Shown in pieces: positions 50,427 through 59,445 of a DNA stretch of 64,000 nt. The stretch comes from Paenibacillus silvae (lineage in GTDB: Bacteria; Bacillota; Bacilli; Paenibacillales; Paenibacillaceae). The notes beneath the pieces were generated by a model, which was not told the origin of the DNA, did no database searches, and saw only the letters and a program-made list of their open reading frames with translations. The DNA lies in assembly GCF_014639235.1 (NCBI RefSeq), contig NZ_BMFU01000011.1, positions 1 to 64,000 on the forward strand, given 5' to 3'. Position numbers and translations under genes: made by a program. Position 1 is the stretch's first letter; each line of letters opens with the position of its first letter.

Positions 50427-51266
50427 TTAAAGCCCCATCATTTCCCTCACAATACGATCAGCCATCTTTATCATCCCTACAAGCACCAGCATATTAAAGA
50501 TTAGCTCCCCAATATAAGTCCATACCATTGTGATAGCCCCGGCACCTTCTTCCACTGCTGGAGGCGCAGCAGCAAAGGCTGTAAAGATGATACAAGCCAG
50601 TACGATGATGGCTCCCTCCAAGCACACCGCAGCATATCCCTTCAAAAAGGATTTTCCAATAGATTGACTTGGCTCCCCCGCAAAGGAAGAAAGTGGAACT
50701 GGTGCAATGGCTGTATACAAATAAATGCGAAAAAAGCGTCCATATACGGATAAAATCATAATGAAGGACAGCACTGTAATAAACAGGCTACCTAGCAGTG
50801 TGACAATCCATAGAGGAATGCTTTGCCAAAATCCCACCTCTTCAATGGCTTGAGCTATTGTACTGGGCAACGCAGCTGCAGTCGCGGAACCAAAGCCTGA
50901 ACGAGCCATCATGGTCGAGATGATACCCTGAACAATGGTAAACAGCGTCAGCATAAGCTCTAGTCCATAGGTAACCACCGCCTTTGCCAGAATAAAGCGA
51001 ATAAACAGCTTAACGGCAACCTCTGGCTTTTTTACCTCAGCAAAGCTGCCTGTCGTTTTCACTACACCAATGACAAAAAACAACACAAGCAGTGCTAAGC
51101 CTGTGGCCTGCAGTCCACCATGAATATCCAGAATGACGTGCCAAACGCTCCCTCCTTTAAACTCCGTAGGGGATTGAGTGACCAGCGTCCAAATCTCTGC
51201 CATTTTGTCATTCCAGGTTTCTAAAGCATTTTCTAAATTTTCAGCAATCCAGCTATTTTTAGACAC
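50427..51266 (-). CDS. TrbL/VirB6-like conjugation channel protein
   Basis: About 279 residues with six hydrophobic segments, for example L-A-L-L-V-L-F-F-V-I-G-V-V, L-F-I-T-V-L-S-F-I-M-I-L and A-I-I-V-L-A-C-I-I-F-T-A-F. The layout is that of the VirB6/TrbL family, the inner-membrane core of the channel. The frame opens at 51302, but GTG 51266 has GGAGG six bases upstream and is preferred. It lies 64 bp after the pilin-like gene, with a hairpin between them. Confidence 0.82.
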   Translation of the reverse strand: MSKNSWIAENLENALETWNDKMAEIWTLVTQSPTEFKGGSVWHVILDIHGGLQATGLALLVLFFVIGVVKTTGSFAEVKKPEVAVKLFIRFILAKAVVTYGLELMLTLFTIVQGIISTMMARSGFGSATAAALPSTIAQAIEEVGFWQSIPLWIVTLLGSLFITVLSFIMILSVYGRFFRIYLYTAIAPVPLSSFAGEPSQSIGKSFLKGYAAVCLEGAIIVLACIIFTAFAAAPPAVEEGAGAITMVWTYIGELIFNMLVLVGMIKMADRIVREMMGL

Positions 51267-51291
51267 AGGCTGCCTCCCTTCCAGAAGCAAA

Positions 51292-51316
51292 GGGGCAAGC
51301 ATATAAGGCCTGCCCC
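51292..51316. other. Intercistronic hairpin between pilin-like and VirB6-like genes
   Basis: GGGGCA at 51292-51297 pairs with TGCCCC at 51311-51316 around a 13-nt loop. Just before the VirB6-like gene on the same transcript, it could separate the expression of the highly needed pilin-like protein from downstream genes by partial termination or RNA protection. Confidence 0.4.
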
Positions 51317-51330
51317 TTCTTTTAAGCTGG

Positions 51331-51633
51331 TTATCCAGTGATAATATTCAGAATTTCCTTGGTGAAGGTAATGATAATTCCACCAGCCAAGGTCAAAAAT
51401 CCGTTAGCTCGCTGCGACGGATCATGTGACTTAAAGGATAGTCCCACCTGCACCACACCAAAGCCTAAAATAATCATGCCAATCGCCCTAATTAGGCCAA
51501 AAATGAAATTGGATAAATTATTAACGGCGGACATAGGATCACCTGCTGCATAGGCAACAGATGAAAAAACCGCACTAAGTACAGTGAAGATGTACAGTCC
51601 TAACAGCCACTTGCGTTTCGTGTTTCCCTTCAT
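51331..51633 (-). CDS. Pilin-like conjugation protein (TrbC/VirB2, Maff2 type)
   Basis: A 100-residue protein with a signal-peptide-like N-terminus (basic K-R-K, hydrophobic core, then V-A-Y-A-A) and two further hydrophobic helices at about 40-62 and 80-97, as in VirB2/TrbC pilins and the Maff2 family of ICEs. Its ATG overlaps the VirD4 stop by 4 nt. In Gram-positive systems it probably forms part of the channel rather than an extended pilus. Confidence 0.8.
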   Translation of the reverse strand: MKGNTKRKWLLGLYIFTVLSAVFSSVAYAAGDPMSAVNNLSNFIFGLIRAIGMIILGFGVVQVGLSFKSHDPSQRANGFLTLAGGIIITFTKEILNIITG

Positions 51634-53411
51634 GCCATTCTACCTCCCTGGTCTACTAGACTTGCCTCCACTTCCTCCTCGGAAAGCAGCTCGTACTCTC
51701 CATCCTCATGCAGCGTGATAGAGCGCCAATCCCTTGCATGCTCTGTGCCTCCGTGTTTAAAGGGTGGCTGTTCTCCATCTGCTGTATAGAGAATATTTGG
51801 ATGCTTCAATAAATCGTATTTGTCGTCCTGTACTGGATACTCCCCACGGATGAACAGTAGTGCATAGCGGTTATCCAGCAGCCGCACCTCATCTGGAGCG
51901 AGCAGCTCACGTCCCGATTGCTGATAATTAATGGAGTAGCTCCCGCTGCGTCCTTTACTCTGACCATACGTATTCGTATCAATCGTTTCCTTACCAAGCA
52001 GCTCAGACACGTATTTATGCGTGGACTGCTCATTTCCCCCTAAATACAAAAACACATCGCAGTTGCCTACGATGGATTCCCAGCTATCCTTATAAAGTGC
52101 CTTGAGCTGCGCCAGATTTTGCAAAATGATTGATACAGAAATCTCCCGACTGCGCATCGTGGATAGAAGCTTATCAAACTCGTCTGGCAGGGCAACATTC
52201 GCAAATTCGTCCATAACAAAATGGACATGCGTAGGCAGGCGACCTCCATGCCGATAATCAGCCTCATACATTAAGGCTTGGAAAAGCTGCGTATACAGCA
52301 TGCCTACAATAAAGTTAAAGCTGCTATCGTTGTCAGGAATGACAGCAAATAATGCTGTCTTTCTCGTTCCAATCGTGGATAAGCCCAATTCATCAACCAA
52401 GCTCATACCTGCTATCGTATGCAGGTTGAATTTTTCCAGCCGTACACCAAGTCCAATCAAAATCGACTTTGCCGTTTTTCCAGCAGCCAGCTTGAAGATG
52501 TTATACTGCTTCACCGCTAGATGATCAGGGTCACGCATCTCCAGCCGTTCAAATAGCTCATCCAGCGGGCTCTGATAGGTTTCATCCTCCTCACGCACCT
52601 CTGCCGCTGCAATCATCTCCATCACCATCGGAAAGTTCTGCTCCTCTGGCGGTGCTTCATAGAGCAGGTACAGAATGAGCGCTTCAAGCAGTGCCGTTTC
52701 AGAACGTTCCCAAAACGGGTCATTGGTGCTACTTCCCTTGGGCGTGGTGTTGCGAATCAAATTTGTGACCAGCTTCAGTACGTCCTTGTCATCCTGCAAA
52801 TAGGCAAATGGATTATAGCCATGAGAGCGATGAGGATTAATCAAATCCATGACTCGAATGTCATAGCCCTGTGTCCGTAGCAGATGCCCTGTATCGCGTA
52901 AAATCTCCCCTTTGGGGTCAAGCACTACATAGGAGGTAGCCGTCTGCATGACGTTCGGCTTTGCATAAAAGCGCGTTTTCCCTGCACCAGAGCCACCGAC
53001 TACCAGCACATTTAAATTACGACGATGCTTTCGTCCATCCAACCCAATTCGTACACGCTGGGTTAAAATTTTGTTTTGCTCTGGTGTCTTACTGCGGTAT
53101 TTGCTATTTATTGTTTTTGCCCTCCCCCAGCGTGCGCTACCATGCTCCTCCCGGCGGCGGTAGTTACGAGGTGAAGCCAAATAGATCCCTGCTCCCAAGC
53201 CATAGGAAAGGATAAAGATAAATAAGCTACGTGGTGTATCCTCTACCCATTGAATATGAAATGGCTGCTGGAACGCTTGATTTAAATGTGTAATGATACC
53301 AAACACTCCCTCTGATAAGGCGGGCGCTGCCAGTAAAGCCAACCAAACAACGGGCACAAAAAAAGCCGCAAAGAGTAATAGGTTACTCCTTACGGCTCTA
53401 TCGCGCTTCAT
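51630..53411 (-). CDS. VirD4-type coupling protein (type IV secretion ATPase)
   Basis: About 593 residues. Two N-terminal membrane segments (about 8-30 and 60-80) are followed by Walker A V-V-G-G-S-G-A-G-K-T at about 138-147, the coupling-protein motif Y-V-V-L-D-P-K-G-E near 165, and Walker B F-V-M-D-E-F-A-N near 395. It carries the relaxase-DNA complex to the channel. The open frame begins at 53450, yet ATG 53411, which overlaps the end of the preceding small gene, fits better. Its end overlaps the pilin-like gene. Confidence 0.93.
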   Translation of the reverse strand: MKRDRAVRSNLLLFAAFFVPVVWLALLAAPALSEGVFGIITHLNQAFQQPFHIQWVEDTPRSLFIFILSYGLGAGIYLASPRNYRRREEHGSARWGRAKTINSKYRSKTPEQNKILTQRVRIGLDGRKHRRNLNVLVVGGSGAGKTRFYAKPNVMQTATSYVVLDPKGEILRDTGHLLRTQGYDIRVMDLINPHRSHGYNPFAYLQDDKDVLKLVTNLIRNTTPKGSSTNDPFWERSETALLEALILYLLYEAPPEEQNFPMVMEMIAAAEVREEDETYQSPLDELFERLEMRDPDHLAVKQYNIFKLAAGKTAKSILIGLGVRLEKFNLHTIAGMSLVDELGLSTIGTRKTALFAVIPDNDSSFNFIVGMLYTQLFQALMYEADYRHGGRLPTHVHFVMDEFANVALPDEFDKLLSTMRSREISVSIILQNLAQLKALYKDSWESIVGNCDVFLYLGGNEQSTHKYVSELLGKETIDTNTYGQSKGRSGSYSINYQQSGRELLAPDEVRLLDNRYALLFIRGEYPVQDDKYDLLKHPNILYTADGEQPPFKHGGTEHARDWRSITLHEDGEYELLSEEEVEASLVDQGGRMA

Positions 53412-53592
53412 GGCGTTTCCATCGCTTCTGTTTTTGATACGGGGCTTCAATGGCCTTTAACAATAAATCATCGACGGCATCTGTTGGGCGCTTCTCACCA
53501 ATTAAATCATTACGTAAGCTATGCAGTGCGTGCACCACAATACCATGCTCGTAATGATCCAGGCTTAGCGTCCGTTCATGCTGCTCCTTCAT
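53398..53592 (-). CDS. Small uncharacterised ICE protein
   Basis: About 64 residues, charged and soluble (M-K-E-Q-H-E-R-T-L-S-L-D-H-Y-E-H-G, then A-L-H-S-L-R-N-D-L-I), ending in a very basic tail. ATG 53592 follows AGGAGGG by eight bases. It precedes virD4 and overlaps it by about 14 bp. Genes like it accompany coupling proteins in Tn1549-type elements. The function is unknown. Confidence 0.65.
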   Translation of the reverse strand: MKEQHERTLSLDHYEHGIVVHALHSLRNDLIGEKRPTDAVDDLLLKAIEAPYQKQKRWKRHEAR

Positions 53593-53621
53593 AGGCACTC
53601 CCTCCTGTTTTAAGATTGTAG

Positions 53622-54530
53622 CTAGCGAGTAGGCTCTGAACGCTTGGCTTGTCGCTGCTGCTGTGAGAGCTGGCGATTCATTCGGACAATGCTTGGCTGT
53701 GCGGCTTCCTTCATATACGTCAGTTCTTTCCGAAGCTGCTGCGGCTCCATTTTACCTAGCAGCTCAGGTACACGTTGAAAGGAAAAGCTACTGGTAGAAA
53801 ATCCAAATTGCTTGCTCAGCATATAGGCTGCACAATACGCCTGTAAGCTGCTTTCGGAACGAGCGTATTGTCCGTTGCCCTTATCCATCTCCGCATGTGC
53901 AAGCTCCTGTGTTAGCGCACGAAAAATATCGCCTGCAGCAAGTCCGCGGCGAATGACAATGCTTCTTGTATCTGGTTGATACAACGCATGCATCTCTGAT
54001 GGCAAGCTGTCGCTCATTGTAATTGGAACGGGCGCACGTTCAATTAGCGCTTTAATTTTTGCTCGTTCATCAGGCATCACGTTCTGCTCCTGTTTCGGAA
54101 GCGCCGTAGTTTGCGAAATATCAAACATCCTCTTTGGGTTATAGCTAATGGCCGTGCTCCCATCCTCCCGCTTGTAGCTCTCCCCTGGCTCCAGAATATA
54201 AAATCCGGTTTCCTTCCTGCGGATAAATACACCCTGCTCCTTCCAGCCTTCAAAATCAGCAATACGAGTTGCTTCTGGCCGTTGTGCCAGAATGAGCAAT
54301 GCGTTAGCAACACTGTAGCGGTCAAAACGGCTCTGCACATCCAAATACTGTTGAAAGCCCTCCCCACTTTGAGCAATTTGTAGTGAAGCCGTATCTATGG
54401 TGTCATACGTCCACTGCCGCAGCTCCTGCTTTTTTTGCACCCATGCCTCTTTATTAAAGGCCTGATCGCCGCGCTTCGTTGCTGAAGGAATAGATGCTTC
54501 TTCTCTGAATAAATCATCCAGCCCACTCAT
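53622..54530 (-). CDS. ArdC/LtrC-like protein
   Basis: 302 residues. The N-terminal half is an ArdC-type ssDNA-binding domain, recognised by Y-S-V-A-N-A-L-L-I-L-A-Q-R-P-E-A-T, followed by W-K-E-Q-G-V-F-I-R-R and G-F-Y-I-L-E-P. The C-terminal half resembles a metallopeptidase with the helix L-T-Q-E-L-A-H-A-E-M, where the usual HExxH reads Q-E-L-A-H, so metal binding may be lost. LtrC/ArdC-type proteins protect or escort incoming single-stranded DNA. It overlaps the pcfB-type gene by 4 nt. Confidence 0.75.
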   Translation of the reverse strand: MSGLDDLFREEASIPSATKRGDQAFNKEAWVQKKQELRQWTYDTIDTASLQIAQSGEGFQQYLDVQSRFDRYSVANALLILAQRPEATRIADFEGWKEQGVFIRRKETGFYILEPGESYKREDGSTAISYNPKRMFDISQTTALPKQEQNVMPDERAKIKALIERAPVPITMSDSLPSEMHALYQPDTRSIVIRRGLAAGDIFRALTQELAHAEMDKGNGQYARSESSLQAYCAAYMLSKQFGFSTSSFSFQRVPELLGKMEPQQLRKELTYMKEAAQPSIVRMNRQLSQQQRQAKRSEPTR

Positions 54531-55432
54531 TTCGTCTTCCCTCGCTTTCTTCCTCCATCACCCTTTCCCTTGGTGCTCTTTGCCTTCCCTGCTGGTTGGC
54601 GATTTTTTCTGGAGGGTAGTGGGTCCTCATGCACTAACGTCTGCTTCTCCTTATTGGCCTTACGGTTTTCTTCTCTAATTTCTCGTAATAGCTGTCGAAT
54701 GGAGATTCGTTCTGGCTCCTTTGCAGGCTGCGCATCAGGGATATCCTTTACGGTAGCCTCGCTGGGTTCGGAGATAGGCTCTAACAGATGGGAGGGCTTC
54801 TCCCCCAAGGTTCTCTCCTCCATGCTTGGCTCCTTCATCACCGGCTGCTCTTCCTGTATTGGAGCTTCCTCCGGTGCTTGAGGCTTTCCCATCAGCTCGT
54901 CCAAAAAATCCTCCGTATTCACCTTCTCTAACTCATCCGAAGCCGCTGTTACCTCTGCTTCCTGTGTATGGGTGTGCTCCTCATCTCGTGGTTCTTGCTC
55001 TTGTTGCGGCGAGGCAGTTTCCCGTGACTTCTCGATTTCACTTTTAATGCTTGCTGTATCTACCGTTGCCAGCTTAAAGCGTTCTACAATCCGATTAATT
55101 TTGGAAGCATCCTCGGCGCGAACCATAATGTCACATAAGCCATCCACATTTTTTTTGTCGCGCAACGCACAGTACAATACACCATACCGCTTTGCTTCCG
55201 TACAGAAGGTTTCGAGATCCGCATTCCTGACCGCAAACACCTTCAGCTCCTTGCCGCTGCGTAGCAGACTTTCCAAGCGAATGCTGCCCTTTGTCCGCTT
55301 TTGCCCCTGCAAAGCTGCAAATAGATATACAGCCAGGTGCTTAGCGCCTTCTCCTGAAATTTTGGCCATCACCTCGATGCTGCGCAGACTCATATTCACG
55401 ACCTGATTGGCTGCCTCTGCTTCGGTGCTCAT
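54527..55432 (-). CDS. PcfB-like (DUF3801) relaxosome protein
   Basis: 301 residues. The folded N-terminal part (1-130) is the DUF3801/PcfB domain (M-S-L-R-S-I-E-V-M-A-K-I-S-G-E-G, later F-K-L-A-T-V-D-T-A-S-I). Residues 135 to 240 are acidic and disordered (many E, Q, P), and the last 40 are strongly basic. PcfB-type proteins belong to the relaxosome and help dock it to the coupling protein. The start lies inside the end of the relaxase gene (92-nt overlap). Confidence 0.8.
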   Translation of the reverse strand: MSTEAEAANQVVNMSLRSIEVMAKISGEGAKHLAVYLFAALQGQKRTKGSIRLESLLRSGKELKVFAVRNADLETFCTEAKRYGVLYCALRDKKNVDGLCDIMVRAEDASKINRIVERFKLATVDTASIKSEIEKSRETASPQQEQEPRDEEHTHTQEAEVTAASDELEKVNTEDFLDELMGKPQAPEEAPIQEEQPVMKEPSMEERTLGEKPSHLLEPISEPSEATVKDIPDAQPAKEPERISIRQLLREIREENRKANKEKQTLVHEDPLPSRKNRQPAGKAKSTKGKGDGGRKRGKTK

Positions 55433-56756
55433 GCTTCTGCTCCTCCTTTCGCCATGTTCCTTGCTCTTGCCTTAGCGTAGTCTGCATGTCCGCGGAACGT
55501 GCCAGTATTCCCTCGCCAAGCCTCACCTCCCTTCGTAGTACAGAAAGCTGCTTAGTTAGACCGGCTATGTCCGCCTTGTAGCTCAGCCTTTGTTCATTAT
55601 CCTTGCAGCGGCGAATTCGATGGTAAAGTCCCTTTCGTCCCGTTTTTAACAGCTCCATCTGCATGCTCGCCTCAGACAGGTAAAGCTCAAGCTGTTCCCT
55701 TGTCGAAATCTTCTTTTCACTAAGCAGCTTTGCTTGTGCAGTCAGCAGCGACATCCTTCGTACATCCTCACGCAAACGAAAGGTTGGTCTTTTAGCTGTC
55801 CTACGATTGGAGGGAATAATGCCCATTTGATACAGGTACTTTACATATAAGCCCTGTAAGCCTTGAAGCTTGCGACTGCCAGCCACTTTCCCGTACAGGA
55901 TACCCTTTCGTTTTCGTGGTAGTGGAGCTGGCATTGCTTGCTTAGGAGCTTTGTTCTGAAGAATACGCTGCTTGAGTGCCTCCTCGGTGTACGCTTCTCC
56001 AAGACTACGCAAACGAACAAAGCGCTGCTTACCTGGAGGACGGATTGCCCAATGCTTTGCCGCTGTCTTTACCTCGTAGCCCTTCTTTTGTAATTGCGAA
56101 AAAAACTGCGTCATAGTCATCGCGGTAGCCAGTGCCTGATCTACATCCTCACGAATGAGTCCTCGCCAGGTTGGGCGATTTTCATGTTCTGCCTTCCATT
56201 CTCCATAATGTGCAGCCCTTCCACGCTCAGGATGTGTAATAACCGACAGCGCATACTCTCTGCAAAGCCGATCCGAGGTTTGACGGAGCAGTGCATAAGA
56301 GGCTTTGTTATCGTAGTAGCGTTTACCGTCAAAAAAAGAAACAGCATTTAGCACAAAGTGATTGTGTAAATGCTGCTTGTCTAGATGAGTGGATACCACC
56401 ACCTCAAAGCGCTCTCCCCATAGCTCCTGTGCCAGCTTCATTCCGATAGCATGGGCAATTTCCGGTGTTGCTTCACCAGGTGCAAAGGATTGATAGCCGT
56501 GAAAGGCCAGAATTCCCTCGGTCTTTTGAAACTGTCGTTTTGTTCGTTGCATCTGCTCATAGGCAGTGAGCGGATCACAATTGATTCCACTCACATATAG
56601 CTGTTTTTCCGTTTTGCCACTGTCCTGTACGTATTTTAAGGCTTGCTCTAGGCCACTTTCTATCTCTTGAGATAAATCTGTTTTTTCAGGATTAGCAATG
56701 TAGTCAATGACTCGCTTTAGCCGATCTGTCACATCCCAAATGGCTGTTGTTGCCAA
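55341..56756 (-). CDS. MOBP-type relaxase
   Basis: 471 residues. The N-terminal relaxase domain has a candidate catalytic Tyr region near Y-I-A-N-P-E-K and the metal-binding box D-K-Q-H-L-H-N-H-F-V-L-N near residues 125-136, followed by F-D-G-K-R-Y-Y-D-N-K. Residues 300 onward form a charged coiled coil. It nicks oriT and pilots the transferred strand. It belongs to the MOBP relaxases typical of Tn1549-like ICEs. The expected oriT lies about 1.4 kb upstream, beyond mobC. Confidence 0.92.
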   Translation of the reverse strand: MATTAIWDVTDRLKRVIDYIANPEKTDLSQEIESGLEQALKYVQDSGKTEKQLYVSGINCDPLTAYEQMQRTKRQFQKTEGILAFHGYQSFAPGEATPEIAHAIGMKLAQELWGERFEVVVSTHLDKQHLHNHFVLNAVSFFDGKRYYDNKASYALLRQTSDRLCREYALSVITHPERGRAAHYGEWKAEHENRPTWRGLIREDVDQALATAMTMTQFFSQLQKKGYEVKTAAKHWAIRPPGKQRFVRLRSLGEAYTEEALKQRILQNKAPKQAMPAPLPRKRKGILYGKVAGSRKLQGLQGLYVKYLYQMGIIPSNRRTAKRPTFRLREDVRRMSLLTAQAKLLSEKKISTREQLELYLSEASMQMELLKTGRKGLYHRIRRCKDNEQRLSYKADIAGLTKQLSVLRREVRLGEGILARSADMQTTLRQEQGTWRKEEQKHEHRSRGSQSGREYESAQHRGDGQNFRRRR

Positions 56757-57064
56757 TGCGACACCTCCTTACTCAATCATGGTGATTTAGAATGGTGCCT
56801 CAGTTGAACTGACAGAACTCAGAATAACTAAACAAAGAAATCACAGTAGTATTCTGTTAGAAATTAAAAAATGGGCCGTAAGCAAAAATGATACATGTTA
56901 GAAGACACTTAAAACTCTAATGCCTCTTCTCTCGGAACTTTCCAAAAGCAATAAATCGTAATACATTCACCATGTTAGAATGATAGTGTGAATTGGTATT
57001 GTTATATTGAAGCAAGGGTATCACCCGATTTGAAAATACTCGTAAATGAAAGGACTGAATTTCA
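56757..57064. other. Intergenic region upstream of the relaxase
   Basis: About 308 bp without a gene. The plus-strand half is A+T-rich and probably holds the promoter of the HEPN-type gene at 57065. I find no strong inverted repeats here, so I do not favour it as oriT. Confidence 0.4.
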
Positions 57065-57574
57065 ATGAACCTCCCCAAAATAATTACAGAAGAAAATTAT
57101 TACTTACCTAATCCCACGTTACAATTTGTTTCTCTCGATGGTGTTCCAGTTACAGAAGCCACTTACATTGAGGAAGCCAACAAGCTCATATTATCTGAAA
57201 AAGTCCCTCTTGATGTTAGAGAGATTTTCGAGACTGCTAAGGCACTATACATGTACGGGTATCTTTACTGGACATTCTTTACGGTAGCTCATGACTACGC
57301 TTTTAGAGCTTTAGAGCTAGCAATTAAGCTAAAGCTTGAGGAACGTCAAACTGAAGTACCTAATAAGCTGAGCAAGAAAATTGATAAGTTATTTGAAATA
57401 GGTCTTATAACAGAAACAGAAAAATCTATATATCACGGTATTAGGGTAATGAGAAATCAGTTTGCACATCCTTCATATCAATCCCAAACTGGTCACAACA
57501 TCGAAATCATTAGCTACTTGTGTTCAAGTATTAATAAGCTTTTTGAAAAAGATAATGATAAGAAAAATAATTGA
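57065..57574 (+). CDS. HEPN-like protein inserted in the mobilisation module
   Basis: A 169-residue all-helical protein. The motif R-V-M-R-N-Q-F-A-H-P near 132-141 fits the R-x4-6-H signature of HEPN domains, many of which are RNases in toxin-antitoxin and defence systems. It is A+T-rich, on the plus strand, between relaxase and mobC, where transfer genes otherwise run leftward, so it looks like inserted cargo. No nucleotidyltransferase-type partner is adjacent. The start is ATG 57065; the ribosome site is GAAAGGA. Confidence 0.55.
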   Translation: MNLPKIITEENYYLPNPTLQFVSLDGVPVTEATYIEEANKLILSEKVPLDVREIFETAKALYMYGYLYWTFFTVAHDYAFRALELAIKLKLEERQTEVPNKLSKKIDKLFEIGLITETEKSIYHGIRVMRNQFAHPSYQSQTGHNIEIISYLCSSINKLFEKDNDKKNN

Positions 57575-57718
57575 TGTTCAGTAGTTATCTCTACTAATGC
57601 AATAGCCAATACATTTCATATTTACATTTATATTTGAACTGCTTAGAGCCCAATCACACAACTCTTCTCCCTCACAAAATAATTCAAGGTAACCTTTTAA
57701 ATGATGTCGTATAAAAGC

Positions 57719-58051
57719 TTAGCTTGCTCCTTTTTCAGGAGCTGTTACTGCCTGTTGGATATGTTGGACTGATTTCCGAAGTCGGTCGGCTTCCTGTTGA
57801 AAAAAAATGCTATCCAAATGCCCAGTTGCATTAGCTTTGGCTGCAAGCTGGTTTAGGTTGTTTCCAATCGCATGAAGCTCTCGCATCATAGCGTAGTAGT
57901 CAGGAGGCGGTTTAGCCTTGGGGATATATCCTAGAATTAGAGAACGAATAAATGTTTCTCTTGGAAGGCCTGTAGATTTTACTCCCTTCATGAGATGTGA
58001 ATGCTCAGATTCACTTAATCGCAATACAAATGAAACTCTACGTTTTCTCAT
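57719..58051 (-). CDS. MobC-type relaxosome accessory protein
   Basis: About 110 residues. A ribbon-helix-helix-like N-terminus (R-R-V-S-F-V-L-R-L-S-E-S-E-H) is followed by the MobC segment E-L-H-A-I-G-N-N-L-N-Q-L-A-A-K-A-N near 64-80. It binds oriT and helps the relaxase open the strands. ATG 58051 has AAGGGTGAG upstream. The candidate oriT begins about 85 bp upstream of it, the usual distance. Confidence 0.85.
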   Translation of the reverse strand: MRKRRVSFVLRLSESEHSHLMKGVKSTGLPRETFIRSLILGYIPKAKPPPDYYAMMRELHAIGNNLNQLAAKANATGHLDSIFFQQEADRLRKSVQHIQQAVTAPEKGAS

Positions 58052-58136
58052 TGATCTCACCCTTGAAAATTTTGTGAAAAAATATATTCTTTAAGCAAAA
58101 CAAACAACACTCAAGCATAAAAAATGACTTGGGGTC

Positions 58137-58212
58137 TTAGGGGCTTTGCCCCTAACAAGTGAATTTGGATATCCAAATTCAGTGCTTGCTACAACACGAG
58201 ACATACGTCTCG
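58137..58212. other. Candidate origin of transfer (oriT)
   Basis: Three successive inverted repeats are packed into 76 bp: TTAGGGGC/GCCCCTAA with a TTT loop (58137-58155), a perfect 22-bp palindrome centred on GGATATCC (58160-58181), and CGAGAC/GTCTCG with a 4-nt loop (58197-58212). Between the last two lies GTGCTTGCTACAA, a plausible nic region. The position directly upstream of mobC is the classical place for a MOBP oriT. Confidence 0.7.
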
Positions 58213-58371
58213 CATTGTTCTTTTAAAACACTTGCCGAAAAAAAGCGAAGGCTGCTTCTTGAAATTCACTCGTTACTTACCAACAATCAACCCTTCTTTG
58301 AGTGTGTTAAAATACAAATCCCATCATTCATTCCTTCTATTCATAGACATTAATTTCCCCACAAAGCCAAA

Positions 58372-59331
58372 CTATCTTAACCTGATTTGTTCTCTTCTCC
58401 GACACAGATAATCTAGTAGCATGTCGTTTACGTCTTTCCCATTTCGCGGTATTTCATCAGAAATAGAAAACTCAGGGGAAAGCAAACGATTAATGGTGAA
58501 TGCAGCAGTCCTCCCTGGCTCATCATTATCTAAATGCAGAACCACACGGTTAATGTCAATGTGAGTATTCAAATATTGCGTTAAGGCTACCGGAGCATCA
58601 GCCTGCCCCTTCCCCGCTGAAGGCTTGTAAATACCACCCAATGAAAGCAAATGCATCTGCCTCCAATCCAAGCCTTTCAGCTTTTCTAGCGTGCAGTAAG
58701 ATAGCAAATCAATCGCACTCTCAAACAAATGAAGATTTTGCCCATATTCTTTTGCCGCAATAGAAAAGGAGTAGCGCTTATCGCTACCCCCTACCTCGCC
58801 CATATATTTTGTTTTACTTGTGCCACGGATAGCTGCATAGCGGGGAATGCCCTGCTGGTCAAACCCGACAAAAACAGCATTATGATAAGGAAGGCTTTCA
58901 TAGAGCCTCCCAGATGCCAGACAAAAATCTATGACGCTACGATCAATGCCTCGCTTGGTTAAATAAGCAATGACACGCTGATTACTGTCACTTCGCTCTG
59001 GAAGCTTAAATTCCTTACTAGAAGAAGTCACGGCATCATGCTGAACATCCCTATGCGAACTTTCTATTGAAGCTGGTCCTGTTAACGCAAGCACGGCTTC
59101 TGGAAAGGTTAATTCCCTGACTTTAATGAGGTAGTCTAATGCGGAACGACCGCCTAATCCACGCGACCACCAAAACCATTTTCCATTGGAGATTTTCAGA
59201 CTATCGTGGGTTCGAGTGCAGTAGACGTTACGAGAACAGCGAACCAGTTCGTAAGGCTCGTACATCTGTAAATATGTCAGCAAATCAAGCTGCTTCGCCT
59301 GTTCAATTTGCTCCTTACTTACATAGCTCAT
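58372..59331 (-). CDS. DUF3991/TOPRIM primase-like protein
   Basis: 319 residues. The N-terminal part is the zinc-less DNA-binding DUF3991-like region (L-D-L-L-T-Y-L, W-F-W-W-S-R-G-L-G-G), and the C-terminal TOPRIM domain shows L-H-L-F-E-S-A-I-D and V-V-L-H-L-D-N-D-E-P-G-R with the D-x-D metal site. It probably primes the complementary strand after transfer or assists element replication. The start is ATG 59331. It is a standard ICE gene, upstream of oriT in the leftward order. Confidence 0.82.
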   Translation of the reverse strand: MSYVSKEQIEQAKQLDLLTYLQMYEPYELVRCSRNVYCTRTHDSLKISNGKWFWWSRGLGGRSALDYLIKVRELTFPEAVLALTGPASIESSHRDVQHDAVTSSSKEFKLPERSDSNQRVIAYLTKRGIDRSVIDFCLASGRLYESLPYHNAVFVGFDQQGIPRYAAIRGTSKTKYMGEVGGSDKRYSFSIAAKEYGQNLHLFESAIDLLSYCTLEKLKGLDWRQMHLLSLGGIYKPSAGKGQADAPVALTQYLNTHIDINRVVLHLDNDEPGRTAAFTINRLLSPEFSISDEIPRNGKDVNDMLLDYLCRRREQIRLR

Positions 59332-59445
59332 AGCGTACCCCCTAATCTAATTTTGGACAAAAAGAAAGACAGCCCTGTAGCTGTGGCTGCCGTCAATTTG
59401 CACCATAAAATAAAAATAATAGGGTGAAAAGCGTTCTTTCGCTTA

